Positions 1 to 6,301 of a stretch of DNA of 8,658 nt are shown here, one piece after another (position 1 is the first letter of the stretch; the number at the start of each line of letters is the position of its first letter). The position numbers and the translations under genes were made by a program. The stretch lies in contig JAITHX010000222.1 in the NCBI GenBank assembly GCA_031279735.1, positions 1 through 8,658 on the forward strand, given 5' to 3'. Below the pieces are notes generated by a model. The model searched no databases. It worked only from the letters and a program-made list of their open reading frames with translations, and had not been told where the DNA came from. This stretch comes from Prevotellaceae bacterium (GTDB lineage: Bacteria; Bacteroidota; Bacteroidia; Bacteroidales; UBA932).

Positions 1-27
1 CGTAACCGCGCGCTCTTCGCAAAGGAC

Positions 28-67
28 GCGAAGCCCTTGCGCCCTTTGCGAAGCCCTTGCGTCCCTT
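28..67. repeat. Two 20-bp GC-rich tandem units beside the 80-bp module
   Basis: The 14-mer GCGAAGCCCTTGCG occurs exactly at 28-41 and 48-61, giving a 20-bp period, and a third partial unit (GCGTTAC) starts at 68 and runs into the conserved module. The stretch 1-27 contains the inverted words CTTCGC (15-20, pairing with GCGAAG 28-33) and CGCAAAGG (18-25, pairing with CCTTTGCG 43-50). The same vocabulary therefore appears on both strands. No coding signal is seen in 1-278. The repeat may continue left of the window. Confidence 0.7.
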
Positions 68-136
68 GCGTTACAAAAACACCGCAACGCGGTGAAAAAG
101 CACGCAAACTTTTTCCACACAATTTCCAGTAGAACC
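57..136 (+). repeat. 80-bp dispersed repeat module, left copy
   Basis: This stretch matches the reverse complement of 8579-8658 over 80 bases without gaps. I count five mismatches (at 62, 100, 125, 128 and 130), about 94% identity, and all five are transitions. Homology stops sharply after AGAACC at 136. Inside lie a hairpin (CACCGC-AAC-GCGGTG, 80-94) and TTTTCCACA (111-119), which fits the relaxed DnaA-box consensus TTWTNCACA. No ORF is present. It is most simply a dispersed intergenic repeat of this genome. Its role is unknown. Confidence 0.85.
75..94 (-). terminator. Candidate intrinsic terminator downstream of the porP-DUF3990 cluster
   Basis: Read on the minus strand, a 6-bp GC-rich stem (CACCGC / GCGGTG) with a 3-nt GTT loop is followed directly by five T residues (79 to 75). 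It lies about 185 bases past the stop of the last gene of the minus-strand cluster, so it could end that transcript. The stem is short, so its strength is uncertain. The same structure recurs in the right-hand module. Confidence 0.5.
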
Positions 137-137
137 T

Positions 138-278
138 GAATTATAAATTATGAATTGCCTGACGGACGTCGGGAATTATGAATTATGAATTATGAATTGC
201 CTGACGGACGTCGGGAATTATGAACTCTCCGACTTTCCGTCAGGCAATTCATAATTCATAATTTATAATTCATAATTC
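138..278. repeat. Heptamer-armed palindromic repeat element, left
   Basis: AT-rich arms made of the heptamer AATTATG surround a GC-rich core. A 37-bp sequence is directly repeated exactly at 146-182 and 188-224 (period 42 = 6 x 7). An inverted, partly diverged copy follows, so that 173-208 pairs with 236-271 over 36 positions with one mismatch (G180/T264, a wobble in RNA). Inner GTCGG (210-214) can pair with CCGAC (229-233). Each unit also holds a small hairpin, CCTGACG-GA-CGTCGGG. The array ends exactly against the stop codon of the 151-residue gene, so the mRNA would fold into this structure straight after translation ends. It has the same architecture, but not the same core, as 8458-8539. 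Confidence 0.85.
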
Positions 279-734
279 TTAAAGGCATTCTCCTTTTTTG
301 TAGGATTCAAATATATATGCGGGGTTTTCGTAGTACAAGCTGCTGTTGAAGTTTTCTATTCTGCGCGAAAGCCATGAATTGTAAACTTCCGTCAGGGCGT
401 CGATGCAGGTTTTGTTTTGAAAACGGGCAACATCAATTATCAGTCGCTTATAGACTTTCCCTATATCCCAGTGAGTAGGTACTGAATATTGCGCGCTGGC
501 GATGTTGTCGAAATATCCGTCCTCGATACCGTATTTTTCGATTAGCTCGGATGTGATTTTATCCATGTTCTCGCAATGATAAACATCGGCCAGATCGAAG
601 ATATGCTGCAGGCGCTCTTTGCCGACGGCATTGACGATTACATTTCTATGATTTTTTGTTTTCCTGCCGATATATTCAATCAGCGAACAGAGGAAAAACA
701 GATCGTTGCTGCTTTTTTCTTCTCTTCCATTCAT
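279..734 (-). CDS. Uncharacterised 151-aa partner of the DUF3990 protein (possibly DUF3791-like)
   Basis: The product is small, soluble and probably all-alpha, with no signal peptide or membrane segment. Visible features are the N-terminal block SSNDLFFLCSLIEYIGRKTK (residues 8-27), a central ADVYHCEN (49-56), and a VPTHWDIGKVYKRLI block (85-99) followed by a C-terminal helix rich in Y and N. The hydrophobic helix followed by a Y-H segment and a D/E-rich helix loosely recalls DUF3791, whose genes commonly adjoin DUF3990 genes; this link is inference. I chose the ATG at 734 because it follows the upstream stop (736-738) by one base and has AAAGAAG just upstream. A TTG at 755 in the same frame would add seven residues and create a 20-base overlap. 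The gene is AT-rich like its partner and unlike porP. An antitoxin or immunity-like role is a guess from the paired context. Confidence 0.8.
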   Translation of the reverse strand: MNGREEKSSNDLFFLCSLIEYIGRKTKNHRNVIVNAVGKERLQHIFDLADVYHCENMDKITSELIEKYGIEDGYFDNIASAQYSVPTHWDIGKVYKRLIIDVARFQNKTCIDALTEVYNSWLSRRIENFNSSLYYENPAYIFESYKKGECL

Positions 735-735
735 T

Positions 736-1188
736 TTATACTTCTTTATATTCAATAAACTTAATACATTTCAACGCCTTTTTGCTGCAAAAGGCTATCT
801 GGTGTGTTGGTATTTTAAATTTAGCTAAAACCCAAAACTGTTCACGGGTTATATTTCCGTCGATAAAATCCGTCACATAATTATATATCTGGTCATTAGC
901 CATTGAGCCGATTACAATGTCAAAGCTGTGTTTTTTACCCGAACGGCAATCGACGATAAAATCAAGCCATTCTTCAGTCATTGTCTCAAAATGTAAAATT
1001 TGCAGCTTGTTGTTTCTTTTGTAAACAAAAATGCTTACTACCGGCGTTTCATAACGTTGTGCCCAGCGAATAGCTTGCCGCTTGATTTCGGTGCAATAAA
1101 ACCCCGTCCCGAAATCTTTCGGATATTTACCAGTAATGATTCTCGGGGTTTCAACGGGGCAATATCCGCCGTGATATATTAAATCCAT
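736..1188 (-). CDS. DUF3990-family protein, predicted ADP-ribosyltransferase fold
   Basis: The 150-aa soluble protein shows the pattern I recognise for DUF3990: an N-terminal LIYHGG with His6, then DFGTGFYCT (25-33) followed by a helix with QAIRWAQR (38-45), EEWLDFI (72-78), FDIVIGSMANDQ (89-100) and a C-terminal HQIAFCSKKAL (129-139). From memory, DUF3990 belongs to the ADP-ribosyltransferase clan; the His of motif I and the aromatic GFY-T of motif II are consistent with an NAD-binding ART core. I cannot point to a clear catalytic glutamate; E72/E73, E116 or the HQ position are the candidates. ATG at 1188 lies only 6 bases after the porP stop, with AAAGAAG as a possible ribosome site. Base composition is sharply lower in GC than porP (781-840: 21/60; 1741-1800: 37/60), which suggests transfer. 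Target and biological role are unknown; toxin-antitoxin or effector use is inferred. Confidence 0.85.
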   Translation of the reverse strand: MDLIYHGGYCPVETPRIITGKYPKDFGTGFYCTEIKRQAIRWAQRYETPVVSIFVYKRNNKLQILHFETMTEEWLDFIVDCRSGKKHSFDIVIGSMANDQIYNYVTDFIDGNITREQFWVLAKFKIPTHQIAFCSKKALKCIKFIEYKEV

Positions 1189-1194
1189 ACTTCT

Positions 1195-2181
1195 TTAATA
1201 CGTGAACAGCGGGCGATTCTTTTTGGAGGTCGAATAGCGTTTGTATGCCGGACATTCGGGGTCTTTGTAGAAAACCCTGTCGAAGTGCCACGAGAGGAAC
1301 AGTTCGTGGGTTCCGATTCTCGCGATGGTGGTCAGGTCGCTCACTCCGTACATTCCGTAGTCGAACGAATAGCCGAGACTTATCTGGGGCGTTATCTTTA
1401 TTCCGGCGAGAACGGCGAATCTGTCCTTGAACTGAAACAGTCCGCCGACCCAGAATCTGTCGTTGTACAACGCTTTCGGGGCGCTTTTCATGAAGTAGAA
1501 AATGGCGCCTCCCTCGATTCTGTTGATGTTGCGGCGATGGGTGTAGGAGAATATCGGTTCCGCGCTGAAATTGTTAGTGATGTTGAAGCGCGAAGAGAGA
1601 TACGACCAGAAGTTGATGCTGTGCGCCGGAAACACCGCGTTGGTCGATTGCGAATTGAGAAGATGTCGCACGGAGAGTCCGAGTTTAAACGGACCTTTGT
1701 ATTCCAGACCGATGTCGAAGTCGGGGCTGTACTCGGTGACGCGCGAATTGCCCAGAACCGCGTCGCCCGGATTGTCGGCATAATCGGGCGTGACATTGCT
1801 GCTTCTGTTGTTGAGATAACCCGACAGCCCTGCCGACAGCGAGGCGTTTCCGAAGGGTATGTAGTAGGCGTAGGACAATTTCGCCGACCACGAGTTCCAA
1901 TAGCCTATCTGGTCGTTAGTCACAACCGCGCCGAAAGCCGAGCGTATGCTTTCGACGTAGGTGTCGGCGGAGATGGCATTGGTTATCGGCGCGCCTTCGG
2001 TGCTGAGCCATTGTGCGCGACTGTGAAGGAAAATGCCCGTCGTGAAGGAATTGCCCGTGGCGGCGGGATTGTACACCGATTCGTTGAACCAGCGTTGCGA
2101 CAGATCGAAGTCGCTTTGCGCCGAAACAATAGTGTTTGCGCATATCGAAACAGACAGTAAGAACAAATATCTTAGGTTCAT
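1195..2181 (-). CDS. porP: PorP/SprF family type IX secretion system outer-membrane protein
   Basis: The 328-aa product carries an N-terminal signal peptide (hydrophobic residues 3-19, likely cleavage after VSA21 before QSDF). It then has the family signature near the mature N-terminus, RWFNESVYNPAATGN (residues 30-44), and alternating aromatic beta-strand segments such as AKLSYAYYIPFGNASLSAGL, ending in FLSWHFDRVF. PorP/SprF proteins are outer-membrane beta-barrels that link the T9SS/gliding machinery to the outer membrane or to particular secreted adhesins; genomes often have many paralogues, so T9SS core PorP versus a SprF-like paralogue cannot be decided here. ATG at 2181 starts cleanly before the signal peptide; a TTG at 2193 would add four residues. 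It is divergent from porW, another T9SS gene. Two AT-rich genes follow on the same strand with a 6-base gap. Confidence 0.88.
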   Translation of the reverse strand: MNLRYLFLLSVSICANTIVSAQSDFDLSQRWFNESVYNPAATGNSFTTGIFLHSRAQWLSTEGAPITNAISADTYVESIRSAFGAVVTNDQIGYWNSWSAKLSYAYYIPFGNASLSAGLSGYLNNRSSNVTPDYADNPGDAVLGNSRVTEYSPDFDIGLEYKGPFKLGLSVRHLLNSQSTNAVFPAHSINFWSYLSSRFNITNNFSAEPIFSYTHRRNINRIEGGAIFYFMKSAPKALYNDRFWVGGLFQFKDRFAVLAGIKITPQISLGYSFDYGMYGVSDLTTIARIGTHELFLSWHFDRVFYKDPECPAYKRYSTSKKNRPLFTY

Positions 2182-2209
2182 GGCAACTATCAATAATTTA
2201 TTTTAGCCG

Positions 2210-2236
2210 CGAATGTAGTATCTTTTTTTCTGCAAA
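2210..2236 (-). promoter_or_regulatory. Weak candidate promoter for porP
   Basis: On the minus strand, TACATTCG (2217 to 2210) is one base off the Bacteroidota -7 consensus TAnnTTTG, and TTTG lies upstream at 2236-2233. The spacer is only 15 bases against the usual 19 to 21 or so, so this is a tentative call. The site would give a leader of about 20-25 bases to the ATG at 2181. Confidence 0.25.
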
Positions 2237-2415
2237 AAAAATATTTCTTTTAAGGGTTGCGATATAAATAACTTATTCGGGCTTCTCGCCGAGAATGTCG
2301 TATGGATTTCAATTGAAAATTGAAGATTACCCGACTGCGGCTCTTTGTAAATTAAGAACTGATGGCTGTTTTTATTTCCTGAAATCTACAAGGATTCAAA
2401 ATGTTCAAAATACTA

Positions 2416-2447
2416 ATTGTATGTTCCCGTTTATTTTTCTACTTTTG
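2416..2447 (+). promoter_or_regulatory. Bacteroidota-type promoter of porW
   Basis: TACTTTTG at 2440-2447 is an exact match to the -7 consensus TAnnTTTG. TTG at 2417-2419, 20 bases upstream, supplies the -33 element. Transcription should start near 2454, giving a very short leader before the ATG codons at 2467 and 2476. The following phosphoesterase gene is probably read from the same promoter. Confidence 0.75.
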
Positions 2448-2466
2448 CGACGATTGTTCTTAAAAA

Positions 2467-5121
2467 ATGCATTTAATGAAGATTAAAATATTCTGCCTGT
2501 TGTTGTTATCAACAGCTGCGGCTTGTTCGACAAAACGCAATACTTTTCTGAACCGGAAATATCATGAAGTCAATACATATTATAATGTATATTTCAACGG
2601 GAAAGAAAGTCTGAAGCAGGCATCGAAAAAAACGGAAGCTATTGAACCGCAAAATTTCGACGAAATACTGCCGGTTTTCGCCTTTGAATATCCGCAGTCG
2701 GCCGGACTGGTTTCGAGCGAGGCTCAACGCGCCATAGACAAGGGTACTAAATCCGTTGCGAAACACTCCATTACCGCCAAACCGAAGCGAAAGAGAGGCA
2801 TGAGCAAGGAACAGCGTGAATTTTACAACAAAAAAGAGTTCAACGGTTTCATCGACGAAGCTCAGCTGCTCGTCGGCAAGGCGAACGTCTATTTGCACGA
2901 ATTTGGACTGGCGGAAGAGAAATTCGCTTTCATCGATGCAGAATATCCCAAAGAATCAAGCATTCACGAAGCCCGAATATGGCAGGCGATACTCTTTTCG
3001 CGCAACGGAGAGTATGTGCGGGCTAAAGATGTTCTGGTTCAGGTGTCGCGAAAGACAAACGACCGAAAGACAAACGACGTAGATCTGCAAAAAGTCGAGC
3101 CTCTGCTCAATGCCGCCTTCGCCGACTTGTATATCAGGCAAAAAAAGTATGCCGAAGCCATCCCCTTTCTGGAAAAGGCTTTGAAGGGCGTGCGGGGCAG
3201 AAACACCAAAATACGTTACAACTACATTCTCGGACAATTGTACCTCCATACTCCGAACAATTCCAAAGCTGCCCAATATTTCTCGAAGGTGCTGAAATAC
3301 AATCCGCCCTACTTCACCGCCTTCAGTGCCGAAATGGCAATGGCTTATGCCTACGATCCCGTTACGCAAAAAGGCAACATCAGAAAGATTCTGGAAAAAG
3401 CGCTCAAAAATCCCCAGAACGCAAAGTATCACGACCAGATATACTACGCCTTTGCCAAACTGGAAGAATCGGAAGGCAATATGCCCAAGGCTATAGATTA
3501 TTACAAACAATCCACCGAGGCAACGGGCATCAATACCCGACAGAAGGGGCTGTCGTATCTGGCTTTAGCCGAACATTACATCAAGCAGCCGAACTACATC
3601 GAGGCATACGACTGCTACGACAATGCGGCGAATATGCTCGGAACAGACCATTCGCTCTACGAGGAAACGGCGAAGAAGGCGACAAAGTACAGAAAACTTG
3701 CCCTGAACATGAAAATCGCAGCTAAGGAGGACAGCCTGCAGCATCTGGCAAACCTCTCCGAAGACGATTTGAACAAATTGATAGACAATCGGCTGAAACA
3801 GGAAGGAGAGAAAAAGCGCAAAGCCGGAGAGGACAAAGCCCGAATGGAACAGCTTCAGTCGGACATAAAGGCTCAATCGGCTACGGGACAGTGGTATTTC
3901 TACAACGCCTCGTCTCTCTCGCTCGGACGAACGGACTTCGCAATGCGATGGGGCGAAAGAAAACTCGAAGACAATTGGCGCAGAAGCAACAAGGGCGTGC
4001 AAATGCAACAGGAATACGACGACGACGACTATCTGGATTCGGACACCGAATCGACCGCCGATGCCGACACTGTCGATAAGGCGGCAGCGCTCAAGGCCGG
4101 CATCCCGCAGTCGGACGAGGCGCGAAGGGCTTCAAACGAAAAGATAGCAACCGCAATGTTCAACATAGGCGAAGCCTTCCGCGACGATCTGAACGAGCCT
4201 CTCAAAGCCGCCGCCCAATTTGAAAAAATGAACGAACGCTTCCCCTACAACACTCTTTTGGCGGAATCCTGCGTGGCTTTGTACGAAATATATAAAAACT
4301 CGGGCAACAGCCAGAAAGCCGAGCATTACAGAACTCTCATGCTCCTCAACTATCCCGCCCATCCCAAGGTTCTCGCCGCGACCGATCCGGGATTCATAGC
4401 TCGAATGAAAGCGAAGGAGGCTGAGGAGGAAGCTGATTACAACAGAATGCTCGCGTCGTATCGTTCAAACCGCAAAGCCGAAACATACGAAGCCGCAACA
4501 GCGGCTCTGAACAAATATCCTTCCGGCAGACTGAAGCCACAGTTCACTCTGCTCAAGGCTCTTTCCGACAATTACAACGAAAACCTCGCAGCCTATCGCG
4601 CCGCCCTCAAAAACATTGTTGCCGAGTTTAAAGGCAACGAGGCGGCAGTTTACGCGCAATCCGTTCTGAACGAACTCGAAAAAACGGCGCTCAACCGGGC
4701 GGCGGAAACGGGAAACAAGGAAAAGCCTGAAAAGCCCCTGAAGGAAACTGAAACCGCATCGAATTATTCCGCCGGCGACGGACTACATTCCTTCGTTGTG
4801 ATAACCGATCCCAAAGTCAACTTCAACAAATTGAACTTCAACATTAATTCGTTCAACGCGGATAACTTTCTGGAAGAAAACTACGAAACTCAAATCACTG
4901 ATTTCGCGGACAACAAAATGATTGTCATGAGCAAAATCAAGGATAGGAAAACAGCAATGGAATACTACAGCAGGATAATCGACAACAAGAACGTTTTCAA
5001 AGACATCTCGATAAACGATTATGTCTGTTTCGTGATTCTCGATTCCAATCTCGCTCTGATGAAGGCAAGCAAATCGTTTCTCGACTACATGGAGTTCTTC
5101 AACGGGGAATATCTGAAATGA
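2467..5121 (+). CDS. porW: PorW/SprE-type TPR lipoprotein of the type IX secretion/gliding system
   Basis: The 884-aa product matches the usual size of SprE/PorW (about 870-880 aa as I recall). It begins with a lipoprotein signal (KIKIFCLLLLSTAAACSTKRN, Cys at residue 20) followed by the family-typical NRKYHEVNTYYNVYFNGKE block. TPR-like helical pairs are visible at roughly residues 208-295, 324-350, 364-388 and 560-593. A charged Lys/Glu helix (about 436-468) and an acidic DDDDYLDSDTES segment (about 516-530) separate them. The C-terminal domain starts at GLHSFVVITDP and ends FLDYMEFFNGEYL. PorW is required for T9SS function, bridging periplasmic motor and outer-membrane parts. An alternative ATG at 2476 (MKIKIF) gives a cleaner signal peptide, 881 aa; both starts suit the promoter. 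A perfect 15-bp in-frame duplication lies at 3049-3078. The phosphoesterase gene follows 36 bases later. Confidence 0.88.
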   Translation: MHLMKIKIFCLLLLSTAAACSTKRNTFLNRKYHEVNTYYNVYFNGKESLKQASKKTEAIEPQNFDEILPVFAFEYPQSAGLVSSEAQRAIDKGTKSVAKHSITAKPKRKRGMSKEQREFYNKKEFNGFIDEAQLLVGKANVYLHEFGLAEEKFAFIDAEYPKESSIHEARIWQAILFSRNGEYVRAKDVLVQVSRKTNDRKTNDVDLQKVEPLLNAAFADLYIRQKKYAEAIPFLEKALKGVRGRNTKIRYNYILGQLYLHTPNNSKAAQYFSKVLKYNPPYFTAFSAEMAMAYAYDPVTQKGNIRKILEKALKNPQNAKYHDQIYYAFAKLEESEGNMPKAIDYYKQSTEATGINTRQKGLSYLALAEHYIKQPNYIEAYDCYDNAANMLGTDHSLYEETAKKATKYRKLALNMKIAAKEDSLQHLANLSEDDLNKLIDNRLKQEGEKKRKAGEDKARMEQLQSDIKAQSATGQWYFYNASSLSLGRTDFAMRWGERKLEDNWRRSNKGVQMQQEYDDDDYLDSDTESTADADTVDKAAALKAGIPQSDEARRASNEKIATAMFNIGEAFRDDLNEPLKAAAQFEKMNERFPYNTLLAESCVALYEIYKNSGNSQKAEHYRTLMLLNYPAHPKVLAATDPGFIARMKAKEAEEEADYNRMLASYRSNRKAETYEAATAALNKYPSGRLKPQFTLLKALSDNYNENLAAYRAALKNIVAEFKGNEAAVYAQSVLNELEKTALNRAAETGNKEKPEKPLKETETASNYSAGDGLHSFVVITDPKVNFNKLNFNINSFNADNFLEENYETQITDFADNKMIVMSKIKDRKTAMEYYSRIIDNKNVFKDISINDYVCFVILDSNLALMKASKSFLDYMEFFNGEYLK
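3049..3078 (+). repeat. In-frame 15-bp tandem duplication inside porW
   Basis: CGAAAGACAAACGAC occurs twice head to tail with no mismatch, encoding RKTND-RKTND at residues 195-204, in the linker between two predicted helical repeats. Identity at every base, including synonymous positions, suggests a recent slippage event. The reading frame is intact. Confidence 0.9.
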
Positions 5122-5140
5122 ATTAAGAATTTATAAACGA

Positions 5141-5161
5141 ATGATAAAAATGAACGAATGA
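5141..5161 (+). other. Possible six-codon upstream minicistron coupled to the phosphoesterase start
   Basis: An ATG at 5141 opens a six-codon frame (MIKMNE) whose TGA stop (5159-5161) overlaps the ATG of the phosphoesterase gene (5158-5160) as ATGA. Such an arrangement can allow reinitiation. There is no strong ribosome site for either start, and short frames of this kind arise by chance, so this is a tentative note. Confidence 0.25.
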
Positions 5162-6180
5162 AAAGATTAGTATTTGTTTGGATTGCGGCAGTGTTCTGTG
5201 CCTGCGTCTGCGCCTGCACCGGCGAGAAAACCGAGAAAACCGTCAAGCTGAAATTCAATGCCGACGGAAAATTTAAAATCCTTCAGTTTACCGACATTCA
5301 CTATAGGGTCGATTCGGAAAGCGCTCCGGTTAAACTCGAGGTGCTTAAGCGTGTGGTGGAAGCCGAAAAACCCGATCTTGTGGTCTTTACGGGCGACATC
5401 GTTACCTGCGAACCTCAGCTCCGGGGCTGGGAAGAGGTTCTGGGCGCGATTGCCGAAAGTAAGGTTCCCTACGCGGTGACACTCGGCAATCACGACGATG
5501 AACACGACTGGACACGCGAGCAAATCGCCGACTATCTGGAAAAACAGCCGCGTTCGCTTTTTCTGCGCGGTCCGAAGGACATTGGCGGCACGGGTAATTT
5601 CGTTGCGGAAATAGCCGACGGAACGGGCAAGACTGCCGCTTTGCTCTATTTCATGGATTCGCGCGCCTACAATCAAGTTGGCGAACGGAAAGGCTGGGAC
5701 TGGTTCGATTTCAAACAGGTTGCATGGTATCGGGCAACTTCGCGCCGATTCACCGACAGGAACGGCGGCACACCCTATCCCGCCCTCGCTTTTTTCCACA
5801 TCCCCCTGCATGAGTACCGGACGCTCTTCGACACGGTGAACTGCAACTATATCAATCGGGTGAAGCCTCTGCCTCCGGTGTACGGAGAGCGCGGGGAACG
5901 CGAATGTCCGGGAATACTGAACACGGGAATGTTTGCCGCGATGGTGGAATCGGGCGACGTGGCAGGAACTTTCGTCGGACACGATCACTCGAACTCCTAC
6001 ATCGGCTGTCTCGACGGAATATGTCTGGCTTACGGATTGTTTACGGGAGGCAACACCCTGCGTCGGGGCGGGCGCGCAATAGAACTGACTGCAAACCGCA
6101 GAGGTTTCGACACGTGGCTGCGTCGCGCCGACGGAGAAGTGTCGGAGAGGCTGAGTTGTCCCGAATCGTTTGCGAAATGA
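5158..6180 (+). CDS. Calcineurin-like metallophosphoesterase lipoprotein
   Basis: The 340-aa product has an N-terminal hydrophobic stretch with a Cys-rich end (FCACVCAC, Cys14/16/18/20), then TGEK, consistent with lipidation at Cys20 or a neighbour and an envelope location. The complete two-metal site of the superfamily is visible: FTDIHY (Asp46, His48), VVFTGDIV (Asp80), TLGNHDDE (Asn111, His112), FFHIPLHE (His214) and VGHDHSN (His275, His277). The FKILQFTDIHY and GHDHSN signatures resemble the Dcr2/PhoD-related group of phosphatases found in many Bacteroidota, but the substrate cannot be read from sequence. No separate promoter was found in the 36-base gap after porW, so cotranscription is likely. 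A functional link to T9SS is not established. Confidence 0.88.
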   Translation: MKRLVFVWIAAVFCACVCACTGEKTEKTVKLKFNADGKFKILQFTDIHYRVDSESAPVKLEVLKRVVEAEKPDLVVFTGDIVTCEPQLRGWEEVLGAIAESKVPYAVTLGNHDDEHDWTREQIADYLEKQPRSLFLRGPKDIGGTGNFVAEIADGTGKTAALLYFMDSRAYNQVGERKGWDWFDFKQVAWYRATSRRFTDRNGGTPYPALAFFHIPLHEYRTLFDTVNCNYINRVKPLPPVYGERGERECPGILNTGMFAAMVESGDVAGTFVGHDHSNSYIGCLDGICLAYGLFTGGNTLRRGGRAIELTANRRGFDTWLRRADGEVSERLSCPESFAK

Positions 6181-6193
6181 AATCAAAAAAAAT

Positions 6194-6215
6194 GGCGAAA
6201 ACCGGAGTTTTCGCC
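6194..6215. terminator. Bidirectional terminator, 9-bp stem
   Basis: GGCGAAAAC (6194-6202) pairs perfectly with GTTTTCGCC (6207-6215) around a CGGA loop, 13 bases after the phosphoesterase stop. On the minus strand the hairpin is followed by A then eight T residues (6192 to 6185), so it is a textbook intrinsic terminator for the minus-strand dnaB/nlpE transcript. On the plus strand the downstream tract (GTTTACAAAT) is poorer. Confidence 0.7.
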
Positions 6216-6262
6216 GTTTACAAATAAAATCTCCTCTTATGGAGGATGAGAAAGTTAAGAAT

Positions 6263-6298
6263 CAATTAAGGACGTTTCCTGAAAAGCGTCCTTAATTG
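6263..6298. terminator. 12-bp hairpin between convergent genes
   Basis: CAATTAAGGACG (6263-6274) pairs perfectly with CGTCCTTAATTG (6287-6298) around a 12-base loop, only a few bases past the nlpE-like stop at 6302. Neither side has a clean T-tract, although the minus side is moderately T-rich. It may act together with the hairpin at 6194-6215 to separate the converging transcripts or protect mRNA 3' ends. Confidence 0.55.
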
Positions 6299-6301
6299 CT
6301 T

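Larger units (their letters stand above)
2182..2466. other. Divergent intergenic control region between porP and porW
   Basis: No convincing gene lies in these 285 bases; a 63-codon plus-strand frame from 2295 overlaps the porW start out of frame and has no family resemblance. The region holds the porW promoter near its right end and a weak candidate for porP near its left end. At 2331-2341 it contains CCGACTGCGGC, the same 11 bases found in the core of the right-hand palindrome (8487-8497), preceded by AT-rich AATTGAA-like words (2311-2324). This could be an eroded half of that repeat. Confidence 0.6.

Noticed and set aside
138..278. CRISPR array
   Set aside because: The repeat unit recurs only twice directly, the intervening sequence is itself heptamer repeat rather than unique spacers, and no cas gene is nearby.
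1285..2160. 291-codon plus-strand frame across porP
   Set aside because: Arg/Val/Glu-rich antisense shadow; the minus strand encodes a recognisable PorP with signal peptide.
2295..2486. 63-codon plus-strand frame in the porP-porW gap
   Set aside because: It spans the porW promoter and runs out of frame into porW; no family resemblance and no start context.
5167..6186. 339-codon open frame antisense to the whole phosphoesterase gene
   Set aside because: Its translation is low-complexity and resembles no family, while the sense strand has the complete metallophosphoesterase motif set; it is a codon-bias shadow.
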